From Lepidurus packardi (Eukaryota > Arthropoda > Branchiopoda > Notostraca > Triopsidae): 64,000 nucleotides of DNA. Position 1 is the first letter of the stretch. Each line of letters opens with the position of its first letter. The stretch covers positions 1,136,565 to 1,200,564 of the forward strand of contig JAKZAN010000001.1 of the NCBI GenBank assembly GCA_023053545.1, written 5' to 3'. Positions 1 through 13,215 of the stretch are shown here, one piece after another. A program made the position numbers and the translations under genes. Under the pieces are notes generated by a model, which was not told the DNA's origin, searched no databases, and saw only the letters and a list, made by a program, of their open reading frames with translations.

Positions 1-319
1 ATGGCATTCGGTAAGCCCCGAAACTTCTGATACAGAAAAGAAAAACGGACTTGACTGATAGCCTAAAAGACGGTGAGTAAAAATCTATCAAATGCTATCA
101 AGTATATCAACTTCTATCAAGTTGTATCAAAATTTCTCCGAAATGCGAAGCAAACGCGAAAAGTGCTGTCCCACATCAACAGAGCTGCGCTGGTGTTCCT
201 CTTCAATGTGAAACGAATGTATTTCCTACTTTAAATTTTCTTCGAAATCGATAAAAGTCATAACCATTTTTTTTTTTCATTTTTTTAGTGTTTCAAACTA
301 CGGTAGCAATAATGTGTGA
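1..319. other. Left flank of the giant palindrome, no gene seen
   Basis: This stretch lies outside the left palindrome arm. Around 86-130 it holds a few degenerate copies of a short tatcaa-type motif, and it has a T-rich run near 269-288. No convincing exon or RNA gene is visible. Nothing here is matched by the sequence beyond 27,896, which is why the arm boundary is placed near 320. Confidence 0.5.
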
Positions 320-1249
320 GAATTTGAATAGCGCGCGTTATTGGAATGGCTGCAAGGGGTGCTTTGCCCAACTGTGCGGCTTTTGCAAGTTGCCCAACTT
401 TGTCCAACTGGCAGTCGCGCTCGCAAAGCCGAACAAGTTACAGTTCAGAAAGAACCTGTTGTTGTGCATAACTTACAGAATAGTTGTTGTTTTTTTTAGC
501 TGAATTTACGTAACTTAGTCTGTCAGCAGTTACGAACACTATTCCTGTTCATTTGCAAGCATTAATTCAGCTTGATTTGTGGATTTTGTGCGTGTTTTCA
601 GTGCAAAGTTTCATTCAAACGTTTGGGCGTGTAGGCCTTTTTTTTATTTAAATTTTTTAACGGCGAAAACGGACGATTTTCTGAAATTTGGGCTGGACAA
701 GCTCAAACAAGATGTCGCTGGGTTATTATTTTCCACCTTTTGCCTGCTCCAGTTGGTAATTATTATTTGAATTTTTTAGGAGAGACATCCTTATTCCTTC
801 GCCTGTTATTCAAATGAAGCTGATTGAAAACATAGCATGCCACGTGGGACAGTCATGTGTGAGATTAAGGAAAGATATTTTTAAATGTACTTAACAGTTT
901 AATTTAGTGCAATAGATCAGTAATAATAAAAGGAATAAAATAGGTCCGTCCTCTTTACGTCGCAGCTCTCGTTCTTATGAATTCGGCTTATTAGTTAGTT
1001 ATTTATGCATATAAACAAATGTTTATATTTCTCCATTCATACATCGTCGTAAGCAATTGTAAGCTTTTTTGCTTAATCTCCAATTGTGGCTAGGAGACGT
1101 GGACTTTCCACAATTTTCATTCCTATCCATTTCTTGTGTACAGTTACTTGTTATTTGTACAGTTATTTATTGCCATTTTCCTTAATTTCTTGGAGGGGGA
1201 ATAGTATTGCTAGAACGCAGAATGCCAGAATACGGAATTAAAAAAAAAA

Positions 1250-4200
1250 ACTACCCAACGCAGTGCCCAATCACGTTGCTCATTGCTAACGTTGCCATAG
1301 CCTATGGCGAAATGGATACAGCCCTCTGTAGGCACTCGCCGCCACTTTGCTTAGCAGACGGAATTAATCCCGTCAGCCATTTTGTGAACAGACGCCAAGC
1401 CGACTCCACGTCAGGTAATTTGCTCCCGTTTTATTCAAATTTTTCGACTCCCATCCGACTTTTAAAACTGAAAGGCAAACTGACTTAAGTGTTATGCAAT
1501 CAGCTTGCAAATTATCACATTTTCTTAATAAAAAGTAACAATATTGATAATGTTCGACATTATTCCCAGGGGTAAGCGTCAGTAGATTTCGAACGTTTTC
1601 AAGTTTATTCGCTCCCACTGGCTACATATTGCCATTAATTCAATTAACAACTACTAGGAAGTTACCATATTCTGTCTTCCGTTTCCTCTAGTTGGGCGAA
1701 GATTTTGTTTATCCTATTTTTTCACGAAAATGTTCAAAATCCGATTTGAGCAATTTCCAGATTTCTTTTAATTCCTCAATCCTCATGACTACCAACAAAG
1801 ATATACACCCCGGAGTGTAGTCCCGTTTTTGGATTTAAAAAATATCAATGCAAACAAATTTAGCATTTTTCCGGCTAAAAAACGTAATATTAAAAATTCC
1901 CGCATGGCCGCCATTGTCGGTCCCGGTCAAAGCTCCAGCGAACGTTTTTGTCCCCGCCCTGTTCCGCCATCTTGATTTGTGTAGTCGGGTGGGATGACGT
2001 ACTTTTTTCGAGACTCAAATTCAACTTGTCAAAGCGTACAACCGTGTTAAGTTGTGTTGAAAGATGAACAGTATTACTAAGAGTTGTCCCTTTTCTATGT
2101 CTTAGGTGGTGACAAATTTCACAAACAGTTCTATTGTTACAACGTGTTAAGTGTGTGGTCCTTTCCCTCCTCCCGTTCCACTCAGCCAACTTTATCCCCC
2201 TGCCTTTTGCCATCCTTTTGGAGAAGAAAAACAGAACAGCAACGTTTTTGTCTGCTAAGCTGAGGATGCGTGGAGACAGCTATTATTTCATCTTCTGTGG
2301 GAGCCGCCAGGAGAACCAGAAGAAAAGGTATGCCAGGAGTTCAAAAGTGTTGTGGTCGGTTAGGTCTTTAGCTGCAACATTTCAACTTCCTGGGGGGACA
2401 GAAAAGTCTTCGCTGTGCCATACAATAGGTCTTAAATGGCAAAAACAGCGAAAACTTTTCTGGGGTCAGGGGTCAAACGGAAGGTGGAAGCCTCGACTGA
2501 AGAACGCGTAGACGCCGCCAGGCAGGGGGAAAGAGTTTCGTCTGTGGACATTTCTGGCTGAGTACATTCTTTTCTATTGAATTTAAATATCGGTAACATT
2601 GTTAGTAACTAACTTCCATCTCGTTTACAGGCTTTCACTCCGTTTGGGTCCCTTAGTGCTCCGGCTGGGATTTTGCCGTGTTTTCAAGATTGTTGCTGTT
2701 TTGGGGGGGATCCACGTGTTCGCTCAGTCGAAGTAAGAACTTGTTTGGATTTTTTCCAAAGTGGCTTTCTGGTTTCTTTCCCTAATCGAAGAGTCCATTT
2801 TATGTTTGAACATGTTGGTTAACATGGCCATAGAAGAAGAAGATAGAATGCTTGGAAAGTTTTTAAAATGGCTCAGTTTTACAGTTTTTATTCATATTTT
2901 ATAGTTTTTATTCTTGTTCTTTTTTCCTAGGACGTTCACGAGACCGCGAGAAAAGGGAGGGCGAAGTCTCGGAAGGCTATTGGTCGTAGGAAAGCAAAGC
3001 AAAAAAAAAAAGGGGAGCAGAACCTGCACCTGGTCGACTTTGGGCAAAATCTCCGCCTTTCCCACACTTGCTATGTCTCCAGCCGGGGAAAATGGATACA
3101 TTTGAGTCTTCTGAAAAAGGGAAGCACATTTTGTGTATTATTCTCTGCTTTCGTCTGCGTTCGTCTTTGTTGGGCAATTCAAACTTTTTTTTTTTTTAAT
3201 GTGGTAGTTTCTTGAGTTTGTGCAGAGAAACCTTCGCTAATGCTAGCCACGCCAAGCTTTTGGGTTTGGAAGAATGAAACAGTTCTTGGCCAGAAGTGTT
3301 TTGTTTCGGTCAAACTTTGCCGCATTGAGTCATTTTTGAGTTAGTTTTCATCCCAGTGAGGGTTTATTTCTTGCCCATTTCTGAGAACGCGCCCGGAAGA
3401 GAACGTAACTTGTTCATTGGAATTCTATTGATGCTTTTCTCGTTTATTTTCGTTTTTCCTTCCGAGTGGACGTGGGACACCTTGATAGATTTGATCCTCT
3501 GCCATTCTTACATAAAGTTTATGGCCTTTTTGGTGCTAACTTTCCCTAATCGGGTTTGGAAAGATTAGCGCTTTGTGTTGGACGGTGCGTAATCCCTGTG
3601 ATCCGGTCCCTTGGTGAACTTTCTTCAATTCCGCGGTGTTTTCAAGACGTTTTCGGTGTTTTCAAGAAGAAGTCGAGGTAACCTTTTCGTTTTCCCGTGG
3701 AAATTTTTTTTAAATGTATTCTTGTTTTTCTCACCCCTCTTTGCTCTAGGCTTCCTCTTTTGAGCCCCTAGTGCTCTTTCCTCGCTGATTAGTAGCGCAG
3801 GCATTCCTAAAGAAGATTATCCGTGCATTAATGGCGATTCCTCCAGCTGCAATACCAAAGATCATCGTCATCATCAGCTCTTCCCTCAACCCTTGCCTTG
3901 CCTTTAAGCGCCGCCGTAGCTGATCCCGTTGATGTTCTTCACGTCGCCTTTGATTCGGATTTCGGATTCGCCCTTTCTTGTGATGGAACTGGAGACCCAG
4001 AGGGCATAAGGTATGCTAGGAGGTTTGGCTGCGGTAAATCGCTTAAAGATTTGCTGCAATCCAACTTTCTGGGGGGCAGAAAAGTTTCCGTTGCTGCATG
4101 ATTCGTTAGGTCTTTAATGGTAGCAACGGAGCTTCTCTGTTTTTTCGAGGGGGGCGTGGTTTAGGTGGATTTTGGATTCAGTTGGAAATCAGGCAGGCCA

Positions 4201-6748
4201 GGGTTGAGTTCATCTGTGGATTGAAGAAGTGGAGTAAGTTTTTCCCTTATTTTTTGTTTATTGAATATTAATAGTTTTATTTGTAATTCAACAAGGCTTC
4301 TCAACCGGATTCCCTGCGTTACTACCCGAGATTATCTTCATTTGAAGCCTTTGTGAGGCTAAACTCCGTGTAGCCTCACATTTTCAGTGTGTTAAGTCTG
4401 AAACGGTTGCAACGGAGCTTCTCTGGGTGCATCGCTCTCTGGGAGGGCGCGATTCGGGTGCATTGTGGGGCCTATGGAGGACCAGCAGGAAAGGGGCGTT
4501 ATATTCGGGTGTGGTGATGAAGAGGCGGAGTAAGTTTTGACTTGTTATTTTTTTTTATTCTCTATACTAGTGTTGTTGTTTTTATTCAAATAGGCTACCC
4601 ATTGGATCTCCTGCGTTATTACTTAACATCTCAATGACATTGTGCCTTTATGTTGTTAAATGCCGTCCATTAGAAGAAAGCAAAGACATAAGAAGTGGCT
4701 CGATTCTGGCCCTCGACCCACGTCGTAGTAGAATTCGCCAGAAGTTTCGGTTTGGCAAGCCGTTCTCTGATTCGCTACCATGGATTGACGAACCCGAACC
4801 AAAGCTGCGCAGTACTTTCGTTGCTGTGAAAGCTGTGCTTTCGTATCAACATCAAACCGTGTCCGGATAGGTTCAAGAGAACGAATCCACAAGTGTGTTG
4901 CCTTTGAACGGATGTGCATCCTGAAGAACTCCCATAACATCAGTTGCTCCCTAGCAAGCAGTTAGTGCTTTTCTCCAGAGATGTTGTGAAAGCTAGTAGT
5001 GAGTTTATAGTTAAACATTACCAAGCATGTTGTACATTAACAATCCGCTTCAGCGTTATTTTCGAAAACATTACCAATTGGATCTTCGAAAACCCTGAAG
5101 AACCCGTATAACGTCAGTTGCTCCCTAGCAAGCAGTTAGTGCAGACTTGCTTTTCTCCAGCGATGTTGTGAAAGCTAGTAGTGAAGCTAATAGTGAGTTT
5201 ATAGTTGAAACATTACCAAGCATGTTGAACATTAACAATCCGATTAAGCGTTATCGTCGAAAACATTACCAATTGGATCTTCGAAAATCTGGAGACAATT
5301 CAAGTGTCAAGTGTGGTGTTTGGCAAAAGGCTGGCCAGGCCTATGCCAGTAAAACAAAATGTGTTGGTGTTAAGTGTGCTCTCATCCCTCCCATTCATCC
5401 CTCCTGTCTACTTCATCCCTGCCTTACATCATCCTTCGCAGTCGACACAATTTACAACTTTAATCTGCTAAGCTGATACTTCTGCTACTTGGAGGTAGCT
5501 ACTTACCTTCTGTGGGAACTAGGAGAACCAGAAGGAACAGGTATGCCAGGAGTTAAAGTGTTGTTGGCCGATTAGGTCTTTTGCCGCAACTTTTAATTTC
5601 CTGGGCGGCGAAAAGTCTTGGTTGTTGCCATTCATTAGGTCTTTAATGGTAACAACGAAGCTTTTCTATGTTAACGCGTGGTCAACGGATTTGGGGAGCC
5701 TCTACTGAAGAACGCAGCCCTGGCAGGGATGGAAGTTTCGCCCATTTGTCTGATCCTTGGGATGCCTTCATTCCCCTTTCTTCAAATCCCGGTGTATTCA
5801 AGAGCGAAAAGTGCAGATGGAAGTTTCGCCCATTTGCCTGATCTTCGGGATTCCTTCATGCCCCTTCTTCAAATCCCCGTGTTTCCAAGAGTGAAAAGTG
5901 CCGCGATAAACCGTTCTTCGGGTTGGTCCCTTGGTGAGCTTTCTTCACATTCAGCGGTGTTCCCAAGATTGCCTGCTAAGCCAAAGTCAACTTTTGCAAG
6001 TCGGAGTGTTCGCGAGGTCGAGGTAAAAGATAATCTTTGTCGTTCCCATGTCATTTAGATTTTGATTCGTTTGTAAACATTTGGAACTTACTTTTTCCTA
6101 CTTTACGTTTCGTTGCAGGATCTTTGGTAACGTTAATCGACTAAAGTGGGTGGAAGGTGGCAAAAGGGGGAGGACAACTGGGTGTTACGACGTTCATACG
6201 ATGTCCTGAACCGGAAATGCAGAAGTGAAGTCGACTTGACGAACGTCTCAAACGTGTGCAACTTGTGTTGTTGTTTTTTATTTGTCCATCGAAAGTCTAC
6301 AAACACAAAACTCGGCAAGTTTTCTACTTCTCCAAAGTCCTTCTCCTTTTCACATATTTTATGCAACTTGTGTTGTTGTTTTTTATGTGTTACCGGAAGT
6401 CTACAAACGCGAATCAGGACAAGTTTGATCCTTTTCATACGTTTTGCATTTTCACTCGTTTTGGGAGCCTTCCTCTGCGGATGTGTTTGTTCACACGTAT
6501 TTGTAAGTTTTAGACATTTTGTTTATGAATTGATTTCATGCGTACTGATATTTTTCTCTTCTTCTAGTTTTCGGTGACGAAATGAAGGGGAAGAGGAAGT
6601 AATCCTGTGCCAAGAGGTCAACATCTAACGAATCCGATTTCAGTTTAAAGGTCATGGGAAGCTTCGGAGTGATTGTTGTAACACGTTAATTTACATTTAT
6701 AAGTTTTTACTACTCATTGTTTCTTTCAGGCGAGCATCGCTGAGGTCT
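1250..6748 (+). repeat. Internal module, copy 1 (left arm), exon/intron-like
   Basis: The segment is collinear with 9,615-12,445 of the same arm. Matching blocks include 1,260-1,600 with 9,625-9,980, 2,670-2,815 with 10,440-10,590, 4,390-5,260 with 11,050-11,880, and 6,190-6,740 with 12,010-12,440. Several blocks end at intron-like sequences: a gtaagt-type donor, 60-80 bases, then a pyrimidine-rich stretch ending in tag or cag. Examples are about 4,531-4,592 and 6,505-6,568. Frames within the blocks are short and not conserved between copies, which argues against a protein gene. A spliced non-coding transcript, or the remains of a duplicated gene, would both fit. Confidence 0.6.
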
Positions 6749-9424
6749 TCACTATGGCGGTGGCTAACCATAGACAGCAGTGGCGGTCTTTGGCGGGCAA
6801 TTCCTTTTGGAAACATCGTTGGAGGTTTTCATTAGGGCGGTGGCTAACCATAGACAGCAGTGGCGGTCTTTGGCGGGCAATTCCTATTGAAAACATCGTT
6901 GGAGGTTTTCATTAGGGCGGTGGCTAACCTTTGACAGCTGTGGCGGTCTTTGGCGGGCAATTCATGATGAAAACATCGTTGGAGGTTCTCATTGTGATGG
7001 TGGCTAACCACAGACAGCAGTGGCGGTCTTTGGCGGGCAATTCCTATTGGAAACATCGTTGGAGGTTTTCATTAGGGCGGTGGCTAACCATAGACAGCTG
7101 TGGCGGTCTTTGGCGGGCAATTCATGATGAAAACATCGTTGGAGGTTCTCATTGTGATGGTGGCTAACCATAGACAGCAGTGGCGGTCTTTGGCGGGCAA
7201 TTCATGATGAAAACATCGTTGGAGGTTCTCATTGTGATGGTGGCTAACCATAGACAGCAGTGGCGGTCTTTGGCGGGCAATTCCTATTGAAAACATCGTT
7301 GGAGGTTTTCATTAGGGCGGTGGCTAACTTAAGACAGTTGTGGCGGTCTTTGGCGGGCAATTCCTTGTGAAAACATCGTTGGAGGTTTTCATTAGGGCGG
7401 TGGCTAACCATAGACAGTTGTGGCGGTCTTTGGCGGGCAATTCCTTTTGAAAACATCGTTGGAGGTTTTCATTAGGGCGGTGGCTAACTTAAGACAGTTG
7501 TGGCGGTCTTTGGCGGGCAATTCCTTGTGAAAACATCGTTGGAGGTTTTCATTAGGGCGGTGGCTAACCATAGACAGTTGTGGCGGTCTTTGGCGGGCAA
7601 TTCCTTTTGAAAACATCGTTGGAGGTTTTCATTAGGGCGGTGGCTAACTTAAGACAGTTGTGGCGGTCTTTGGCGGGCAATTCCTTGTGAAAACATCGTT
7701 GGAGGTTTTCATTAGGGCGGTGGCTAACCATAGACAGTTGTGGCGGTCTTTGGCGGGCAATTCCTTTTGAAAACATCGTTGGAGGTTTTCATTAGGGCGG
7801 TGGCTAACTTAAGACAGTTGTGGCGGTCTTTGGCGGGCAATTCATGATGAAAACATCGTTGGAGGTTCTCATTGTGATGGTGGCTAACCACAGACAGCAG
7901 TGGCGGTCTTTGGCGGGCAATTCCTATTGGAAACATCGTTGGAGGTTTTCATTAGGGCGGTGGCTAACCATAGACAGCTGTGGCGGTCTTTGGCGGGCAA
8001 TTCATGATGAAAACATCGTTGGAGGTTCTCATTGTGATGGTGGCTAACCATAGACAGCAGTGGCGGTCTTTGGCGGGCAATTCATGATGAAAACATCGTT
8101 GGAGGTTCTCATTGTGATGGTGGCTAACCATAGACAGCAGTGGCGGTCTTTGGCGGGCAATTCCTATTGAAAACATCGTTGGAGGTTTTCATTAGGGCGG
8201 TGGCTAACTTAAGACAGTTGTGGCGGTCTTTGGCGGGCAATTCCTTGTGAAAACATCGTTGGAGGTTTTCATTAGGGCGGTGGCTAACCATAGACAGTTG
8301 TGGCGGTCTTTGGCGGGCAATTCCTTTTGAAAACATCGTTGGAGGTTTTCATTAGGGCGGTGGCTAACTTAAGACAGTTGTGGCGGTCTTTGGCGGGCAA
8401 TTCCTTGTGAAAACATCGTTGGAGGTTTTCATTAGGGCGGTGGCTAACCATAGACAGTTGTGGCGGTCTTTGGCGGGCAATTCCTTTTGAAAACATCGTT
8501 GGAGGTTTTCATTAGGGCGGTGGCTAACTTAAGACAGTTGTGGCGGTCTTTGGCGGGCAATTCCTTGTGAAAACATCGTTGGAGGTTTTCATTAGGGCGG
8601 TGGCTAACCATAGACAGTTGTGGCGGTCTTTGGCGGGCAATTCCTTTTGAAAACATCGTTGGAGGTTTTCATTAGGGCGGTGGCTAACTTAAGACAGTTG
8701 TGGCGGTCTTTGGCGGGCAATTCCTTGTGAAAACATCGTTGGAGGTTTTCATTAGGGCGGTGGCTAACCATAGACAGCTGTGGCGGTCTTTGGCGGGCAA
8801 TTCATGATGAAAACATCGTTGGAGGTTCTCATTGTGATGGTGGCTAACCATAGACAGCAGTGGCGGTCTTTGGCGGGCAATTCCTATTGAAAACATCGTT
8901 GGAGGTTTTCATTAGGGCAGTGGCTAACCATAGACAGCTGTGGCGGTCTTTGGCGGGCAATTCATGATGAAAACATCGTTGGAGGTTCTCATTGTGATGG
9001 TGGCTAACCATAGACAGCAGTGGCGGTCTTTGGCGGGCAATTCCTATTGAAAACATCGTTGGAGGTTTTCATTAGGGCAGTGGCTAACCATAGACAGCTG
9101 TGGCGGTCTTTGGCGGGCAATTCATGATGAAAACATCGTTGGAGGTTCTCATTGTGATGGTGGCTAACCATAGACAGCAGTGGCGGTCTTTGGCGGGCAA
9201 TTCCTTTTGAAAACATCGTGGGAGGTTTTCGTTAGGGCGGTGGCTAACCATAGACAGCAGTGGCGGTCTTTGGCGGGCAATTCCTATTGAAAACATCGTT
9301 GGAGGTTTTCATTAGGGCAGTGGCTAACCATAGACAGCAGTGGCGGTCTTTGGCGGGCAGTTCGAACGTTAATTATGGCGGTGGCTAACCTTAGACAGCA
9401 GTGGCGGTCTTTGGCGGGCAATTC
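6749..9424 (+). repeat. 80-bp tandem array, left arm (about 33 copies)
   Basis: Tandem units of exactly 80 bases, each containing tggcggtctttggcgggcaa, an aaacatcgttggagg segment and ggcggtggctaac. Variants differ at a few sites: the residues after the gcaattc core (ccttttga, ccttgtga, cctattga, catgatga) and the bases before gacag. The block at about 6,960-7,840 recurs 880 bases (11 units) later at about 7,840-8,720 with the same order of variants, which is a higher-order repeat. The array starts directly after an acceptor-like ttctttcagg and a degenerate first unit. It ends with a truncated unit near 9,361 and one last copy. The many 70-residue frames over it are by-products of the period and are not genes. 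Confidence 0.97.
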
Positions 9425-9614
9425 ACGGAATCCAAGGACGCAAGACTCAAAATCACGGAATTCAAGAACGTAATGCAAATTTAAGAAAAAAATGCTATTC
9501 TTTTAATGTTTTGTGTAATTTTTTGTAGATTACGCGGCTGTCGGTTTGGGAGAACTACTCTGTATTTTGAAGCCTGTGATAGGTAGTTCGCAGGATTCGT
9601 AATTTAAACACACT

Positions 9615-12445
9615 CACCCAGCGCAGTGCCCAATCAGGATGCTCGTAATGTTGCCATGGTTTCTGGCGAATGGGTACAGCCCTCTGTCGGCGCTTGTCGG
9701 TGCTTGTCGATGACGACGGAATTAATCTCGTCTGCGAACAAAACTAGAACCTTCTACACGTCAGGTATTTTGCTCCCGTTTTATTTCAAGTTTATCGACG
9801 CCCATCCGACTTGTATCAAAGTGAAAGCATCCAACACTTGTATAGTATGCAAGCAGCATGCATATTCTCACAGTTTGCTCATTAAAAGTAGCAATATTGA
9901 GCATTTTCGACATAATTCCCGAGGGTTAGCGTCAGTAGGCTTCGAACAATTTTTCGAACGTTTTCAAGTGTCTTCGCTCCCCGTTGGCTACATATTGCCA
10001 TTAGTGTCAAGTTCCCGCAGTGCCTTCCATTTCCTCTAGTCAGACAACGATTCGTTCTTTCCATTTTTCGCGAAATCCGATTTTCTTTTTAGCAATTTTC
10101 CAGTGGCTTTTTTGATGTGTCAAGTCGGGTGGGGTGACTGTTTTAGTGACTCAACTTAAACTGGACAAAGCTTACAAAGTTGTGCTTAAACCTTACAAAG
10201 TTTACCCTTACAAAGTTGTGCTTAAACCTGAACGGTATTTACTAAGAGTTCCTTTTCTATTTATTAGACGGTGCCACATTTCACAGTGAGTGATAGTATG
10301 ACAACGTGTTAAGCGTGTGGTGCTCATCCATTCCCTCTTCCTGTTCTGCTAAGCTGAGGCTGTGGGGAGACAGCTATTGTTTCAAGTGCTGTGTGAGCCG
10401 CCAGGAGAACCAGATATGCCCGGAGTTGAAGAGTGTGGTGGAATCCGGCTGCGATTTTGCCGTGTTTTCAAGATTGTTGCTGTTTTGGGGGAGCATCCAC
10501 GTGTTCGCTCAGTCGGGTAAGAACTTATTGGAATTTTTTGTGTGGCTTTCTGGTTTCTTTCCCCAATCGAAGAGTCCATTTTATGTTTGCAAGCTGCGCT
10601 ATCTACAAGCTGCGCTAAACACTACAAGCTGCAATAAACCCTACAAACTGCGACATCTAGTATCAACTAGTAGAGACTCACTGAACACCCCAAGACACGA
10701 ACGAGCCAGCAGAAGGGTGTTTTTCTCCTAATACTTTTGACATAATACTGATGCTTGTCTCTTTTGTTCTAGAATTCTCGGAGTGAAAACGAAGGGAAGG
10801 CTTTCAACTGGATTCACTTCGTGACTACCCAAGATTAGAGCCATTTGAAGCCTTTCTGACGCTGAACTCCGCCCACTTTTGAAGAAGACGAGGAAACTTG
10901 TGAGCCGCAGTTACCAGATTCGTCTTTGATGTTCGTTACGCAAGGTCAATTTTTTAGTTTTAATGAACTCGATCTTTTTGTATTAATATCGGCTTTTGTC
11001 ATTGTCCAATAGGCTTGAGGTAGAGCTCCGTTGTGCTAATATTTCGCATTGGGAAATACCACGAGTGTGTTAAGTCTTCAACGGTAGCAACGGAGCTTCT
11101 CTGGGTTTTGGAGGGCGTGGTTCGGGTGCATTGTGGGGCCTGTGGAGGACCAGCAGGAAAGGGGCGTTATATTCTGGTGTGGTGATGAAGAGGCGGAGTA
11201 AGTTTTGACTTGTTGTTTTATTTTATTCTGTGTACTAGTGTTGTTGTTTTTATTCAAATAGGCTATCCATTGGAACTCCTGCGTTACTACTTAACAACAT
11301 CTCAATGACATTATGAATGTATGTTGTTAAATGCCGTCCATTAGAAGAAAGCGAAGACATAAGAAGTGGCTCGGTTCTGGCCCTCGAATCTTCCTCTGCG
11401 GATGTGTTTGTTCACACTTATTTGTAAGTTTTAAACATTTTCTTTATGAATTTGTACCGATATTTTTCTCTTTTCTTCTAGTTTTCGGTGGCAAAATGAA
11501 GGGGAAGAGGAAGTAATCCTGTGCCAAGAGGTCAGCATCTCCTAACGAATCAGATTTCGGTTTGGTTTGGCAAGCCGTTCTCTGATTCGCTACCATGGAT
11601 GGACGAACCCGAACCGAAGCTGCGTAGCACTGCATGTGTTTTCGTATAAACACCAAACCGTGTCCGGATAGTTTCAAGAGTTTGTTGCCTTTGAACGGAT
11701 GTCCCCCCTGAAGAACCCTATAACGTCAGTTGCTCCCTAGCAAGCAGTCAGTGCTCACCTGCTTCTCTCCAGCGATGTTGTGAAAGCTAGTAGTGAGTTT
11801 ATAGTTAAACATTCCCAAGCATGTTGAACATTAACAATCGGATTAAGCGTTATCTTCGAAAACATTACCAATTGGATCTTCGAAAACCTGGAATCAATTC
11901 AAGTGCGCGTTTAAAGTGTTACGTGTGGTGTTTGGCAAAAGGCTTGTCAGGCCTATGCCAGTACAAAAATATGTGTTGGTGTTAAGTGTGCTCTCTACTT
12001 CATCCCTGCATTACACCGGAAATGCAAAAGTGAGGACGAACGTCTCAAACGTGTGTTGTTGTGTTTTAGTTGTGTGTCGGGAGTCTACAAACACAAAATT
12101 CGGCAAGTTTTCTCCTCCTCCAAAGTCCTCCTCCTTTTCATACGTTTTCTGTTTTCACTCGTTTTGGGAGCCTTCCTCTGCGGATGTGTTCACACTTATT
12201 TGTAAGTTTTAAACATTTTGTTAATGAATTGATTTCATGCGTGCTAATATTTTTCTATTTTCTTCTAGTTTTCGGTGGCAAAATGAAGGGGAAGAGGAAG
12301 TAATCCTGTGCCAAGAGGTCAGCATCTCCTAACGAATCAGATTTCAGTGTAAACGTCATGGGGACCTTCGGAGTGATGGTAGTAACGCTTTAAATTTACA
12401 TTTGTAAGTTTTTACTACTCGTTGTTTCTTTCAGGCTAGCAAATA
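9615..12445 (+). repeat. Internal module, copy 2 (left arm), shortened and diverged
   Basis: Second, shorter copy of the module at 1,250-6,748, in the same orientation and order. It repeats the intron-like units at about 11,200-11,260, 11,424-11,480 and 12,200-12,268. Where copy 1 runs into the 80-bp array after a ttctttcagg acceptor-like sequence, copy 2 has the same acceptor-like sequence at about 12,427-12,436 followed by unrelated DNA. Its mirror in the right arm is about 15,150-17,990. Confidence 0.6.
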
Positions 12446-13215
12446 GAAGGCTATTTGGATCGAATATTTGGATTGAAGTCGAATATGGATGACAAGATTT
12501 CGAAGCGGGTAGCAAAAAGCCGACTTACATGCAGTTTGTATTGTTGAGATTTCTTTTAAATTTTAATTTTCTTCACTTTTCCCCAAGTCACGCTTTAGAT
12601 TCGCCGCTTCATTCGCCGTTCTCCTAGTACTTCAGGATTTCAGTTGAGTTTCAACTGACTTGACTTTTAATTTTTTTTCTTAGTTTTAAGTTTTATTTAT
12701 TTGTTTGTTTTGTTTATTTGTTCGTTTTGTTTATTTGTTCGCCTTATTTGTTGTACCAAAAAGTTCCCCGTAAAATCTAGTTTCCAAAAATGTCCTTTTT
12801 GTATTATTTGCCACATTTTGCAATAAAAATTAAAATTTTAAATATTTTTGCGTGAATTTTCAAAAAATCCGCTAAAAAAGGGGGCGTGGTTTCCGAAATG
12901 GACGAATCCTATTGGTGGATTGGACCAAAAAGGGGGCGTGGCTCCTTTTCGAGATTTCGAAGCGTTTTCTGGGCTATTTTCCATAAGGATCCCTGCACGA
13001 TCAAGGGGGTCCCCTTGAAAAATCGTCAAAAATTGAAGCCTCGCCCCTTTCCCTGTACCCAACTCCCCTGCTCGGTTTCCTATCCACGATATTCGAGCTC
13101 GTAATGCCGAAGCATCACAATTTCGAATATGCGAATAGGAACCTTGCCGGGAATTTGGTATATGGTACAGGGAAAGGGAGCCAATTAATATTTCGTTTAT
13201 TCGACGAAATAAAGT

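Noticed and set aside
6844..9478. Row of 70-residue frames, or a CRISPR-like repeat array
   Set aside because: The frames only reflect the 80-base period. Units are contiguous with no unique spacers, and the genome is eukaryotic, so neither genes nor CRISPR apply.
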